This document shows, piece by piece, positions 8,641-16,054 of a stretch of DNA of 36,371 nt. This DNA is from Bacteroidales bacterium. Its GTDB lineage: Bacteria; Bacteroidota; Bacteroidia; Bacteroidales; Marinifilaceae. Numbering within the stretch: position 1 is the stretch's first letter; the number at the start of each line of letters is the position of its first letter. Both the position numbers and the translations under genes were made by a program. Location: assembly GCA_015061245.1 (NCBI GenBank), contig SUWY01000021.1, positions 1-36,371 of the forward strand. The letters run 5' to 3'. The notes under the pieces are model-generated. The model worked only from the letters and a program-made list of their open reading frames with translations, ran no database searches and was not told the origin of the DNA.

Positions 8641-9100
8641 ACCTAAAAAGGGTATAATTGACAAAAATGGTTGGTAAAACCGCTGTAAATTTCTCAATTA
8701 TAGACAAATTCGATAACTTTGATGAAATCAGTTTCATCAAAGTTATTTTTTTATGGCTAAAACAAGTAAAACACGCTGCCCGAATTGTGGATTTTTAGAC
8801 ACGATTAAATGGGGGATACGCTCAGGTCATCAAAGATATAAATGTCAAAATTGTAATACACTTTTTACACCTCGTCGTAAAGATGTAAGTATGCGAAATC
8901 GTTTTGTTTGGTTTAAATGGTGGATAATTCATAAACAAACAATATCAGAAATTTCTAAACTAAGTGGCTACAGTACCCGTCAACTTCATCGTTGGTTTGA
9001 GGAATATCTAGAAAACTATCCTCGTTGGGAAATTCAACGCAGAGAATCGGTAAATTTACTTATAGACGGTACATGGTTTCCTAATCAAATGTGTTTGGTT
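8641..9100 (+). mobile_element. Truncated insertion sequence (zinc-ribbon transposase front end)
   Basis: The left part of an insertion sequence: a leader with an inverted repeat (8653-8661 TATAATTGA with 8694-8702 TCAATTATA), a strong terminator hairpin, and the first ~116 codons of a transposase of the Bacteroidales zinc-binding IS256-variant type. Everything after the first catalytic aspartate motif (LLIDGTWF) is replaced by trmB sequence, so the right end of the element is missing. The outer left boundary at 8641 is a guess: it is simply the end of the preceding gene. Confidence 0.6.
8713..8752 (+). terminator. Terminator hairpin just upstream of the transposase start
   Basis: A perfect 15-bp stem (8713-8727 ATAACTTTGATGAAA with 8732-8746 TTTCATCAAAGTTAT), a 4-nt loop and a T-run, ending directly at the ATG at 8753. 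Insertion sequences often carry such hairpins to block incoming transcription or translation; it also ends transcripts from the lipoprotein gene at 7954. Confidence 0.85.
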
Positions 9101-9391
9101 CATTTAAAAACCGATAGCGGTTTCTTATATCAATATACCGTTGAACTTATAAAGAAAAACGAAATGACCTGCAATGTAGATAACAATGATTTGTATCTGC
9201 AAGGTGGTGCCGATGATAAAATTTTAAGTATCAGGACATTCTATGAGCAGCAGTGGTTGAATCGTGGCAAAACAATTAAGTATGTTCAGTTTATGCTTGA
9301 CGGTCAGGAGTCAATAGAGGAACCCGATGTTGAGATTGAAAAAGATGACTACCACTCACAATCACAATACATGAGTGTTGTGGAGGAGTAG
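8753..9391 (+). CDS. Chimeric ORF: transposase N-terminus fused to TrmB C-terminal half
   Basis: A 212-aa intact reading frame made of two unrelated parts. Residues 1-116 are the start of a transposase: a zinc ribbon (Cys9, Cys12, Cys31, Cys34), a helix-turn-helix (ISEISKLSGYSTRQLHRWF, ~66-81) and the first DDE aspartate, Asp105 in LLIDGTW. Residues 117-212 match TrmB residues 155-250 almost exactly (HLKTDSGFLYQYT to the stop). The join falls at a shared GTTTGGT in both parents. The SAM-binding and FPDPQ segments of TrmB and the rest of the DDE site are absent, so neither parent activity is expected. It may be inert, or it may act as a DNA-binding protein through the zinc ribbon and HTH; that is speculation. 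Confidence 0.85.
   Translation: MAKTSKTRCPNCGFLDTIKWGIRSGHQRYKCQNCNTLFTPRRKDVSMRNRFVWFKWWIIHKQTISEISKLSGYSTRQLHRWFEEYLENYPRWEIQRRESVNLLIDGTWFPNQMCLVHLKTDSGFLYQYTVELIKKNEMTCNVDNNDLYLQGGADDKILSIRTFYEQQWLNRGKTIKYVQFMLDGQESIEEPDVEIEKDDYHSQSQYMSVVEE
9092..9391 (+). repeat. Partial duplicate of the trmB 3' end
   Basis: This segment corresponds to 7463-7762 with a constant offset of 1629 bp and no indels. A 116-bp core (9203-9318 versus 7574-7689) is identical; the flanks differ mainly at synonymous third positions. Similarity stops at the stop codon on the right and at the transposase join on the left. Confidence 0.9.
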
Positions 9392-9412
9392 ATTACTATT
9401 TATAGTAAAGTT

Positions 9413-9454
9413 TAAGGCTCGCATTGAATCATAATGAGATTTGTGCGAGCCTTA
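9413..9454. terminator. Bidirectional terminator between convergent genes
   Basis: An 11-bp perfect stem (9413-9423 TAAGGCTCGCA with 9444-9454 TGCGAGCCTTA) with a 20-nt loop, between the chimeric ORF and the propeller gene, which converge here. Downstream sequence on the plus strand is T-rich (ATATTTAT); on the minus strand it reads AACTTTACTA. Confidence 0.7.
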
Positions 9455-9458
9455 ATAT

Positions 9459-10553
9459 TTATGGTAGTTTGTAGCGGAGAATTTCGGGTTCAAGGGTTTC
9501 GGGATTTGGTGACCAGGCATACAGATACTCTCCGTTATGTGATACGGCAATATTGCTGACCTTTCTGTCCAGTTTGTAGTGTTTTAATGGTTTGCCGTTG
9601 GCTGAGTAGCTATAGATTTCATTGCCATCCAAATTAAAACCTTCGGTATTTAATTGCGCCTTTGTTTTACCGCAATATAGCGCGAAATAGTTTTTGTCCG
9701 ACGCGGCCAAGTCAATAAAACCGTAAATGCAGTCGTCGGTAGGGCCTTTGACAATAAATCCACTCTCAAGAGTTCTGCTATCGTAATGAACTTTTGAGTA
9801 TATGTGTCGCAACATTTCATATTTGTTATCACCTTTGAAATCATAAAATTCAAGATATACTCCTACTTGAGATGCGAAGGCAAAGCGGTTGGAACCATGT
9901 AGTTTTGCGTAGCCTCCACTCCAATTGGCTCCTCTGATGTCTTTAATACTTTCACTTGCATATTGCAAAGGCATCATGTCGCCAATCTGGCAAATGGAAT
10001 CGCCCAAGGAGTTATATACGGTTAAACGATAGGGTGAGTCGGTATATTTTACGTTGTTTTGTATATTGAAGAGTGAGTAACCGTTTGGCAATACTATCTT
10101 CGGACCATAAGTAAGATAGTCTGCCACCTTGATATTTCTTGGACAACTGGTTATTTCTCCTTCTGACTCGGATATACAGATACACTTCAGTTCCTGTTCG
10201 TTATAAGAAAAGTTGTTGGCTATGTACATTGAATTATCACAAATGGTTACAGAGGTATTTGATCCCAATTCATTGGGGCCTCGCCCTTTTGAGATTAACT
10301 TTACACATCTGCCATCTTTTAAATTTACGGCTGTTGTAACTTTGTCTCCTGTACTGCCTTTTACAACGCACCACTCTCCAATAATCTCCATATCTTCACA
10401 GTCATCGAGAGAGTCCGAGGGAATATTTAAAACCTCGCTTTTCAGTTCAATGGTTGTAGGGAAGTCTTCGCTTAAATTGCGTATCTCATTGTTTTTTGAT
10501 GAGGTACATGCAGTCAGCATTGCGATTGATATGTATAAAATGTATCTATTCAT
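9459..10553 (-). CDS. TolB-like six-bladed beta-propeller lipoprotein
   Basis: A 364-aa exported lipoprotein: signal MNRYILYISIAMLTAC with the lipobox cysteine at residue 16, then a beta-strand-rich body. The KGRGPNEL segment is the G-R-x-x-x-E signature of Bacteroidales six-bladed propellers, and the ending LSVSHNGEYLYAWSPNPET-like blade is typical of TolB-like propellers. The ligand is unknown. It is the third gene after blaI and blaR1 on the same strand (40-bp gap), so it is probably an output or partner of that regulatory pair. Confidence 0.78.
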   Translation of the reverse strand: MNRYILYISIAMLTACTSSKNNEIRNLSEDFPTTIELKSEVLNIPSDSLDDCEDMEIIGEWCVVKGSTGDKVTTAVNLKDGRCVKLISKGRGPNELGSNTSVTICDNSMYIANNFSYNEQELKCICISESEGEITSCPRNIKVADYLTYGPKIVLPNGYSLFNIQNNVKYTDSPYRLTVYNSLGDSICQIGDMMPLQYASESIKDIRGANWSGGYAKLHGSNRFAFASQVGVYLEFYDFKGDNKYEMLRHIYSKVHYDSRTLESGFIVKGPTDDCIYGFIDLAASDKNYFALYCGKTKAQLNTEGFNLDGNEIYSYSANGKPLKHYKLDRKVSNIAVSHNGEYLYAWSPNPETLEPEILRYKLP

Positions 10554-10593
10554 AATTTAGATATGTTTTGGGTTTGCTTTTTTATGAATCTGT

Positions 10594-12261
10594 TTAACAC
10601 TTCTTTTGCCCCCATTTGTTTAGAATTCTTGCGCCAAAATAGTTCTGAGAGTCGAATGATTCGAAGACCTTATTGTCATCAATTTTTCCATTGTAATCAA
10701 TCATTACAACGTGGGTTCCGGGGATAACGCCAAATGCTTTTACTGCAGAATCGTCCTTTAATATTGTAATGCCGGTAATTTGGGATTCGTCAATATGGTT
10801 GAACATTCCTGTAAGTAGATTAACGCTATATACTCTGTTATTAATCAAAAATAGAGAGGGCTTGTTAGTTGTCTCCTGAATCCATTTAAGGTCATGTTTG
10901 GTTACCTTGTTAGCTGTTGGTTCTCCAATGATGAATATTGTTGAATCAATATTGAGTGTATTGTCGAGAGTCATGATTTTTGCAAGAAGTGTTGTTGGTG
11001 CATCTTGTTTGGGCTCCTCTTTTTTTGTGGTAACAACAATAACTCCGTTAGCTCCCTTCTCGCCATACACCGAGGGGGCTCCCTCAGGTAGGACATCAAT
11101 ACTCTCAATCTTTTGGGGATCAAGATCTTTAATCTTGTGCGATTCATAAATTACCCCATCTACTACATATAGGGGTGCTTTTGTAACTCTACTATCTTTA
11201 ACAATCACATTTGACTCAGCTTGAATAGCGTTCGGCATTTGGTATGGTTCCTCTAATTTCTTGGTCGATACTCCAATTACACAAATGTCGTTTTTTTCGG
11301 TGTTTGTTGTATCCTGCTTTCTGATTTCCAATTGAGAGTTTTTATCATCAATTGTGATAATTGTCTGTTGCTCGCCGATTGCAAATGTATTCATTGCAAA
11401 GATGGTTGCCAAAGCTACGCTACTAAGTGCTTTTCCTGCAAACTTAATGCTGCCACGTTTACTGTTTTTCATCTCCATAAATCGTTGTTTTATTGTTGAA
11501 CTATTGAATTCGTTAACCAATTTCAGTCTGTTTTGTGTAAATACATCCAGAAGATAGTTTTGGTATAGAGCTATATCCTCTTCGCGAAGTAAAACACCTT
11601 TATCGGCTTGAAACTCATGTACCTTCTTTAGCTCTTTCCGAATAAGCATCAATATGGGATTGAACCACATGGTTGTGCATAAAATTTCGATAATCCAAAG
11701 GTCGATATAGTGTTTGTTTCTGATGTGTTCATATTCATGTTTAAGAACAATGTCCAATTTCTCACCATATAACTCCATGGGGATAAAAATGGTATTACAA
11801 TAGGAGAATGGCGATCTAATCTTCTCGTTACTAATAATGGTTATCCTATTGATATTCCGGGTCTCGCCTATTTTTAATTTCATTACTCTATGGTGCGAAA
11901 TTACTATTCGTAGGGTTTGAATAACAACTCCTGTCAAATAGAGAATAATCAGCCATATATGCAAAGATATCCCTTCACTTCGCTCCTCCATATTTATATT
12001 TGTGTTGAACGAGGCCTCATTATCAATCGGAATAGAGGCGTTTGGAATCTCGGGGAGTGTAATATAGAGAGGTTCGGGAGTGAATATCTCAATTCTGAAT
12101 ATTGATAGCAGTATGGCCACTATTGGGATTGACAATAGTATCATTCGATTGGTGTTGTAACCACCGCGCTCTTTATAGATTAGGTGGTATAGCACCATAA
12201 GCAAAGCTGATGTAATAACCAATTTTGCAATAGGTAGTATGTATATAGAGATAGTTTCCAT
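10594..12261 (-). CDS. blaR1: BlaR1-type M56 membrane metallopeptidase with plug-like C-terminus
   Basis: A membrane sensor protease of the BlaR1/MecR1 class, 555 aa. Hydrophobic segments lie at ~10-28, ~40-56, ~100-121 and ~279-296. The cytosolic protease domain has HEYEH at 175-179 and a likely third zinc ligand Glu217 (HEFQAD). After the last membrane segment, instead of a penicillin-binding domain, there is a TonB-dependent-receptor-plug-like unit at ~362-413 (LYVVDGVIY...IESIDVLPEGAPSVYG...ANGVIVVTTKK) and a more diverged second one at ~468-524. In the family, signal binding outside triggers cleavage of the BlaI repressor. The gene starts 5 bp after blaI. The true signal is unknown. Confidence 0.88.
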   Translation of the reverse strand: METISIYILPIAKLVITSALLMVLYHLIYKERGGYNTNRMILLSIPIVAILLSIFRIEIFTPEPLYITLPEIPNASIPIDNEASFNTNINMEERSEGISLHIWLIILYLTGVVIQTLRIVISHHRVMKLKIGETRNINRITIISNEKIRSPFSYCNTIFIPMELYGEKLDIVLKHEYEHIRNKHYIDLWIIEILCTTMWFNPILMLIRKELKKVHEFQADKGVLLREEDIALYQNYLLDVFTQNRLKLVNEFNSSTIKQRFMEMKNSKRGSIKFAGKALSSVALATIFAMNTFAIGEQQTIITIDDKNSQLEIRKQDTTNTEKNDICVIGVSTKKLEEPYQMPNAIQAESNVIVKDSRVTKAPLYVVDGVIYESHKIKDLDPQKIESIDVLPEGAPSVYGEKGANGVIVVTTKKEEPKQDAPTTLLAKIMTLDNTLNIDSTIFIIGEPTANKVTKHDLKWIQETTNKPSLFLINNRVYSVNLLTGMFNHIDESQITGITILKDDSAVKAFGVIPGTHVVMIDYNGKIDDNKVFESFDSQNYFGARILNKWGQKKC

Positions 12262-12266
12262 TGTGG

Positions 12267-12644
12267 TTATTTTTTGTGGCTGTTTATTATTTCAATCAAT
12301 TCATCAATTTCGTTTTGGCTAAGATTTTCGTTTTCTGCGAAAAATGATACTAATGAGCTGAATGAGCCTTTGAAGAGTGTCTGTTTTATGTTGTTCATAA
12401 ATCCTGAAAGGTACTCCTCTCTCTTTACAAGAGGGTAGTATTTATGACTTTTGCCTAATTGTTTGTAGCCTACAAATCCCTTTTGCACAAGTATGCGGAT
12501 AAATGTCGATACTGTGTTATAGGCCGGTTTGGGGTTCGGTAGCTCCTCTAACAGGTCGTTGACAAATGCTTCCTGTTTATCCCAAAGCAGGTTCATTAGT
12601 TGCAGTTCTGCTTTTGTAAGTTCTTTGTTGTTTTGCAGTGCCAT
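12267..12644 (-). CDS. blaI: BlaI/MecI-family transcriptional repressor
   Basis: A 125-aa winged-helix repressor: LTKAELQLMNLLWDKQEAFVNDLLEELP, then NTVSTFIRILVQKGFVGYKQLGKSHKYYPLV, the standard BlaI DNA-binding region, and a C-terminal dimerisation helix. It is the first gene of the blaI-blaR1-propeller operon. Three palindromic sites of the ACTAAA-TTTAGT type upstream are its likely operators, giving autoregulation that its BlaR1 partner would relieve by proteolysis. Confidence 0.93.
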   Translation of the reverse strand: MALQNNKELTKAELQLMNLLWDKQEAFVNDLLEELPNPKPAYNTVSTFIRILVQKGFVGYKQLGKSHKYYPLVKREEYLSGFMNNIKQTLFKGSFSSLVSFFAENENLSQNEIDELIEIINSHKK

Positions 12645-12680
12645 ATTTTTCTTCTTATTTGTGTAACGTATTAGTGCTGT

Positions 12681-12769
12681 AACTAAAAATTTAGTTCTAC
12701 GACTGCAAAGTTACAACTAAAAATTTAGTTTCAAAATATTTTGCAGAATTTTTAACTAAAAAATTAGTT
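12681..12769. promoter_or_regulatory. Three BlaI-type operator palindromes
   Basis: Near-perfect 16-bp palindromes: AACTAAAAATTTAGTT at 12681-12696 and 12715-12730, and AACTAAAAAATTAGTT at 12754-12769. Spacing is 34 and 39 bp. The middle site lies between the -33 and -7 boxes of the blaI promoter, and the first just past the -7 box, an arrangement that would block the promoter when bound. The third lies upstream of the divergent lipoprotein promoter. BlaI assignment is inferred from position and symmetry. Confidence 0.78.
12706..12735 (-). promoter_or_regulatory. blaI operon promoter
   Basis: Minus strand TTTG (12735-12732), an 18-nt spacer and TAACTTTG (12713-12706), an exact -7 match, about 62 bp before the blaI ATG and overlapped by the operators. 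Confidence 0.7.
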
Positions 12770-12796
12770 GTAGTGATTTGATTAGTGATATTTTTT

Positions 12797-12804
12797 TATA
12801 TTTG
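12797..12804 (+). promoter_or_regulatory. -7 promoter element for the 12844 lipoprotein
   Basis: TATATTTG is an exact TAnnTTTG match 40 bp before the ATG. The nearest upstream TTTG (12777-12780) is spaced only 16 nt, so the -33 box is uncertain. Confidence 0.5.
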
Positions 12805-12843
12805 CCAAAATAAAGCAGTTGTTAAACTAAAAATAAGAAAGCT

Positions 12844-13431
12844 ATGAAAAGGGGAGTTAAAATGATTTTAGGTTTGATTGTGGCGATGACCCTGTTTTGG
12901 TCATGTAGCAATAATGATTCTACAACGGATACTGAGCCCACTTTTAATCATAAGGTAACAGTGGAGAGTGAGTATGAATCATCGAATGCCGTTTCTGAAC
13001 CAGAAATAAAGTATGAGTTTTATCATACAACACTTGGTTATGGAGGAATGGAGTATAATTTACCTGAACCTGTTTCTATATTTGATGATTTTGTGGAAGA
13101 TACATGGATGAAGTATTGGACCTTGGCATGGGGTTATCCTTATGTGATAAATTCATACGATAGGCTATATTCATTGACTGAGTGGAAATTAAATGTTGAT
13201 TTTGAGAAATATTCATTAATTGCCATAGGTACATCCTTTTATAATAGTGCTTGTAGCTATAAGCTTGATGTAGTGAATGATAATAACTCATACAAGGTGG
13301 AATTATCCATCTATAACCCTCCAATATATTTAGACGATATACTTTCGGGAGTAATCTTGTTGCAGGTTCCTAAGATTCCGGATAATACTTTAGTTAATTT
13401 CAAGTCAACAACGTATCAGATAGAGGAGTGA
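12844..13431 (+). CDS. Lipoprotein of unknown function, paralogue of the one at 7954
   Basis: A 195-aa lipoprotein with signal MKRGVKMILGLIVAMTLFWSC and lipid-modified Cys21. The C-terminal half (AWGYPYVINSYDRLYSLTEWKLNVDFEKYSLIAIG...GVILLQVPK) aligns with the gene at 7954-8640; the linker is shorter and lacks the Pro/Thr repeats. The family is not recognised. It is divergent from blaI and shares its operator region, so BlaI may control it. It converges on the DUF975 gene with a 13-bp gap and no obvious terminator. Confidence 0.8.
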   Translation: MKRGVKMILGLIVAMTLFWSCSNNDSTTDTEPTFNHKVTVESEYESSNAVSEPEIKYEFYHTTLGYGGMEYNLPEPVSIFDDFVEDTWMKYWTLAWGYPYVINSYDRLYSLTEWKLNVDFEKYSLIAIGTSFYNSACSYKLDVVNDNNSYKVELSIYNPPIYLDDILSGVILLQVPKIPDNTLVNFKSTTYQIEE

Positions 13432-13444
13432 TGATATATTTAAA

Positions 13445-14071
13445 TTATTTGAGACTCTCTGTTTGGAGATGCTGGTAGAATTTAGCCTGAACAGCGGCAA
13501 AGATAGGTGTAATCATAATAGTTCCTATTCCCAATGTTACAACTCCTAAAAAGATTGCCAATGCAATATATACTATTGAAATTAAAAAGAACTTCATTTT
13601 ATATCCTTGCATAATTTTCATGCTCTTTTCTATTGCTGCATTATATGATAATTCAGGATTGTCGTGCAGGATAAATGGTGTCATAGCGTATGCCATTGAC
13701 TTTACAATACCTGGAACGATAAGCAATAGAGTCCATAGCATTGTGTATAATATTTGTAACAGAATAGTGCCTAAAGTGCGTTTAAACTCTTTATATCCAA
13801 TTCTTAAATACGAGAAATTTACCTCTTCACCTCGGCATATATTTAAAAACATTACAAAATTAACACCATACCCCATAGGAATAATAAGTATTGCTATTAT
13901 ATAATTCAATATAGTCAGTATTGTCCGGCCCTCGGGAGTCGTGACAAATGGAGAGATAAAAGATACACTTGATAGAATAAGCATATAGATAAACACCACA
14001 CTAAGGCTTTTCCAATAGTGTCTCTTAAGGACTTTCCATGCTTGAACATAGAGTTGTGAAATTGTTGGCAT
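13445..14071 (-). CDS. DUF975-family integral membrane protein
   Basis: A 208-aa protein with four to five hydrophobic segments (around residues 20-42, 50-75, 105-130, 160-195). The N-terminal QLYVQAWKVLKRHYWKSL, the internal MLWTLLLIVPGIVKSMAYAMTPFILHDNPELSYNAAIEKSMKIMQGYKMKFF-type region and the repeated glycine-rich last helix match DUF975, a family of unknown function in many gut Firmicutes and Bacteroidetes. No partner gene is obvious. Confidence 0.85.
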   Translation of the reverse strand: MPTISQLYVQAWKVLKRHYWKSLSVVFIYMLILSSVSFISPFVTTPEGRTILTILNYIIAILIIPMGYGVNFVMFLNICRGEEVNFSYLRIGYKEFKRTLGTILLQILYTMLWTLLLIVPGIVKSMAYAMTPFILHDNPELSYNAAIEKSMKIMQGYKMKFFLISIVYIALAIFLGVVTLGIGTIMITPIFAAVQAKFYQHLQTESLK

Positions 14072-14114
14072 ATTGTTTCTTGTTTTTGATTAATATTGTG
14101 TAAATTCTTGGTGA

Positions 14115-14144
14115 CAAATTTAATACTTTAATTCTTATTACAAA
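14115..14144 (-). promoter_or_regulatory. Promoter for the DUF975 gene
   Basis: Minus strand TTTG (14144-14141), an 18-nt spacer and TAAATTTG (14122-14115), an exact -7 match, about 44 bp before the start codon. Confidence 0.6.
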
Positions 14145-14206
14145 ACTATCTTGCAATATAGTCTAAAAGGTGTTATCTTGCACCGTAATTAAAAATAACT
14201 TTACAT

Positions 14207-14764
14207 ATGTGCATGAGCAAATTTATTAGGGGAGGGTTATGGTTATTTATCCTATGTTATTCAATGTTAACTACGTCGTGTACTGCTATATATCATGGTT
14301 TTTCTACCAAGGTTACCTTGGAGTCGCAAACGGAGTATGATTCTGCTGATACTCTTCGCTTGGTTGCAGAAGGTGTTCGCAAGACTAAGGAGTACAACAA
14401 TGTTACTTTCCCATACGAGCTAAAGGTGCGACATAGAAATTTGCCGGTTGATGTATCGCTATATAGGAATAGCGAACTTAGTGATACGGTATCAATTTTA
14501 CCAAAGAGATGCAAGGTTGGTAAGGCAATGGGTATAGCTTGGTTTGCAGGGGGTGGTGCTGCGCTATCAATAGGTTTAGGAGGAACTTTGTTAGGAGTTG
14601 CGTTCGGGCCTATTTTAGGTCCTGCATTTGGGGTGGCTGCAATTCCTTTCTATATAATAGGAGCTCCGATGATAGGGTTTGGCTTTTTGGAGCAAACAGA
14701 GTTGCCTGAGTATAAATCGTACACTTTGAAACCAATAGCTCTCCAAACGGATAGTTTCAAATAA
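14207..14764 (+). CDS. Unrecognised lipoprotein with a glycine-rich membrane segment
   Basis: A 185-aa protein. From either ATG (14207 or 14213) the N-terminus is a signal peptide with a lipobox ending LTTSC. Residues ~30-105 look like a soluble beta domain (TKVTLESQTEYDSADTLRLVAEG...PYELKVRHRNLPVDVSLYR), loosely resembling a PEGA-like surface module. Residues ~110-165 are strongly hydrophobic and glycine-rich (AGGGAALSIGLGGTLLG), probably one or two membrane hairpins. It has its own weak promoter (TATCTTG near 14174) and a terminator behind it. Confidence 0.65.
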   Translation: MCMSKFIRGGLWLFILCYSMLTTSCTAIYHGFSTKVTLESQTEYDSADTLRLVAEGVRKTKEYNNVTFPYELKVRHRNLPVDVSLYRNSELSDTVSILPKRCKVGKAMGIAWFAGGGAALSIGLGGTLLGVAFGPILGPAFGVAAIPFYIIGAPMIGFGFLEQTELPEYKSYTLKPIALQTDSFK

Positions 14765-14768
14765 TAAT

Positions 14769-14806
14769 GATGGCATTGAGGTTGGGTTACCAAATTCAAT
14801 GCCATC
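14769..14806. terminator. Terminator between convergent lipoprotein gene and hutI
   Basis: An 11-bp perfect stem (14769-14779 GATGGCATTGA with 14796-14806 TCAATGCCATC) and a 16-nt loop, between the two stop codons. The T-tract is short (TCTGTTTT) on the plus side and AT-rich (ATTATTATTT) on the minus side, so it can serve both. Confidence 0.7.
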
Positions 14807-14812
14807 TCTGTT

Positions 14813-16051
14813 TTAGATTAGTTTTCCGTTGAGGATTACCTGTTTGATGATTGGGGTTTGGTGGCTATAGGGGATGAAGGCCAATGAGGGAATAGGCTTT
14901 GTAATGATAAGATTTGCCTTTTTACCTATTGTAATTGATCCCACTTTGTCACTTACACCCATTGCGTATGCGGAGTTTATTGTGCAGGCATTAAGAGCCT
15001 GCTCCGGAGTTAAGCGCATTTTAATGCACCCCATTGCCATTACAAAACGCATATTGCCACTTGGCGATGAACCGGGGTTATAATCTGATGCGAGTGCAAC
15101 TCCTAAACCTGCGTTGATATACTCTTTTGCTGCTCCGTATGGCATTCCTAAGAAGAATGATGCTCCGGGAAGCATGGTTGGCATGGTTTTAGAGCCTCGA
15201 AGAGCCTCGATTTCTGCAGGTGTTGTACGTTCAAGGTGATCAACCGACAGGGCATTGTATTTTACTCCTATCTGTACACCTCCCGATACATCTAACTCGT
15301 TGGCGTGGATTTTAGGCTCTATGCCAAACTCTGCCGCTTTTTCAAGTATTTGGGCTGTCTGCTCAATGGTGAAGAAACCTTTGTCGCAGAAAACATCGAC
15401 ATAGTCTGCCAACTGCTCTTTGGCAACAGCAGGTATCATCTCTTGACATACATGGTCAACGTACTCTTGTTGGCGACCGGTATAAGCACGTCCAACTGCA
15501 TGTGCTCCAAGGAATGTAGCTTTGATTGTTAGTGGCGATGACTCTTTGATGCGTTTGATTACACGGAGCATTTTGATTTCATCTTCAAGAGTCAGTCCAT
15601 AGCCGCTCTTTATCTCAATAGCTCCTGTACCCATTGCAATAACTTCATTAACTCGCTCCATGGCTTGTTGGTACAGCTCCTCTTCCGAGGTGTTGTGCAA
15701 CAGATCTGCAGAGTTCAGTATTCCTCCTCCGCGTTTTGCTATCTCTTCGTATGTCAGACCGGCAATCTTGTCGCGGAACTCTCCATCTCTGCACCCAGCA
15801 TAGACGATGTGGGTGTGTGAGTCGCAGAAGGAGGGCAGTACGTATCCTCCGTTGGCATCGATTACCTCATCGAAGCTCTCTTCGGGTTGTGAGGGTTGCC
15901 CCTGGCCGAAGTTGATAATTGAGCCCTCGCCCATTATCAGGTAGGCGTTGTTTATGCTTTGAACTTCGTTCATTGCGCTACCCTCAAGGCGCAGCACGTC
16001 GGCAGGAAGAATACCTGCCAAGGTGCCTATGTTTTTTATAAGTGTTGCCAT
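14813..16051 (-). CDS. hutI: Imidazolonepropionase
   Basis: Third enzyme of histidine degradation: opens 4-imidazolone-5-propionate to N-formimino-L-glutamate. The 412-aa amidohydrolase has the metal motif SHTHIVY (His79, His81), EIKSGYGLT, FLGAHAVG, HANEL and the late DYNPGSSPSGN segment, all typical of HutI. It is the last gene of the cluster, 3 bp after hutH, and a hairpin follows. Full length, no oddities. Confidence 0.96.
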   Translation of the reverse strand: MATLIKNIGTLAGILPADVLRLEGSAMNEVQSINNAYLIMGEGSIINFGQGQPSQPEESFDEVIDANGGYVLPSFCDSHTHIVYAGCRDGEFRDKIAGLTYEEIAKRGGGILNSADLLHNTSEEELYQQAMERVNEVIAMGTGAIEIKSGYGLTLEDEIKMLRVIKRIKESSPLTIKATFLGAHAVGRAYTGRQQEYVDHVCQEMIPAVAKEQLADYVDVFCDKGFFTIEQTAQILEKAAEFGIEPKIHANELDVSGGVQIGVKYNALSVDHLERTTPAEIEALRGSKTMPTMLPGASFFLGMPYGAAKEYINAGLGVALASDYNPGSSPSGNMRFVMAMGCIKMRLTPEQALNACTINSAYAMGVSDKVGSITIGKKANLIITKPIPSLAFIPYSHQTPIIKQVILNGKLI

Positions 16052-16054
16052 TGT

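Noticed and set aside
8753-9391. The second TrmB-like ORF as a functional second methyltransferase.
   Set aside because: It lacks the SAM-binding GCGKG motif and the FPDPQ segment; only the C-terminal 96 residues are present.
12008-12023. GAGGCCTC in blaR1 (DNEASFNTN) as another palindrome copy.
   Set aside because: Only an 8-bp core is kept, without the IK codons; the evidence is too weak to count it.
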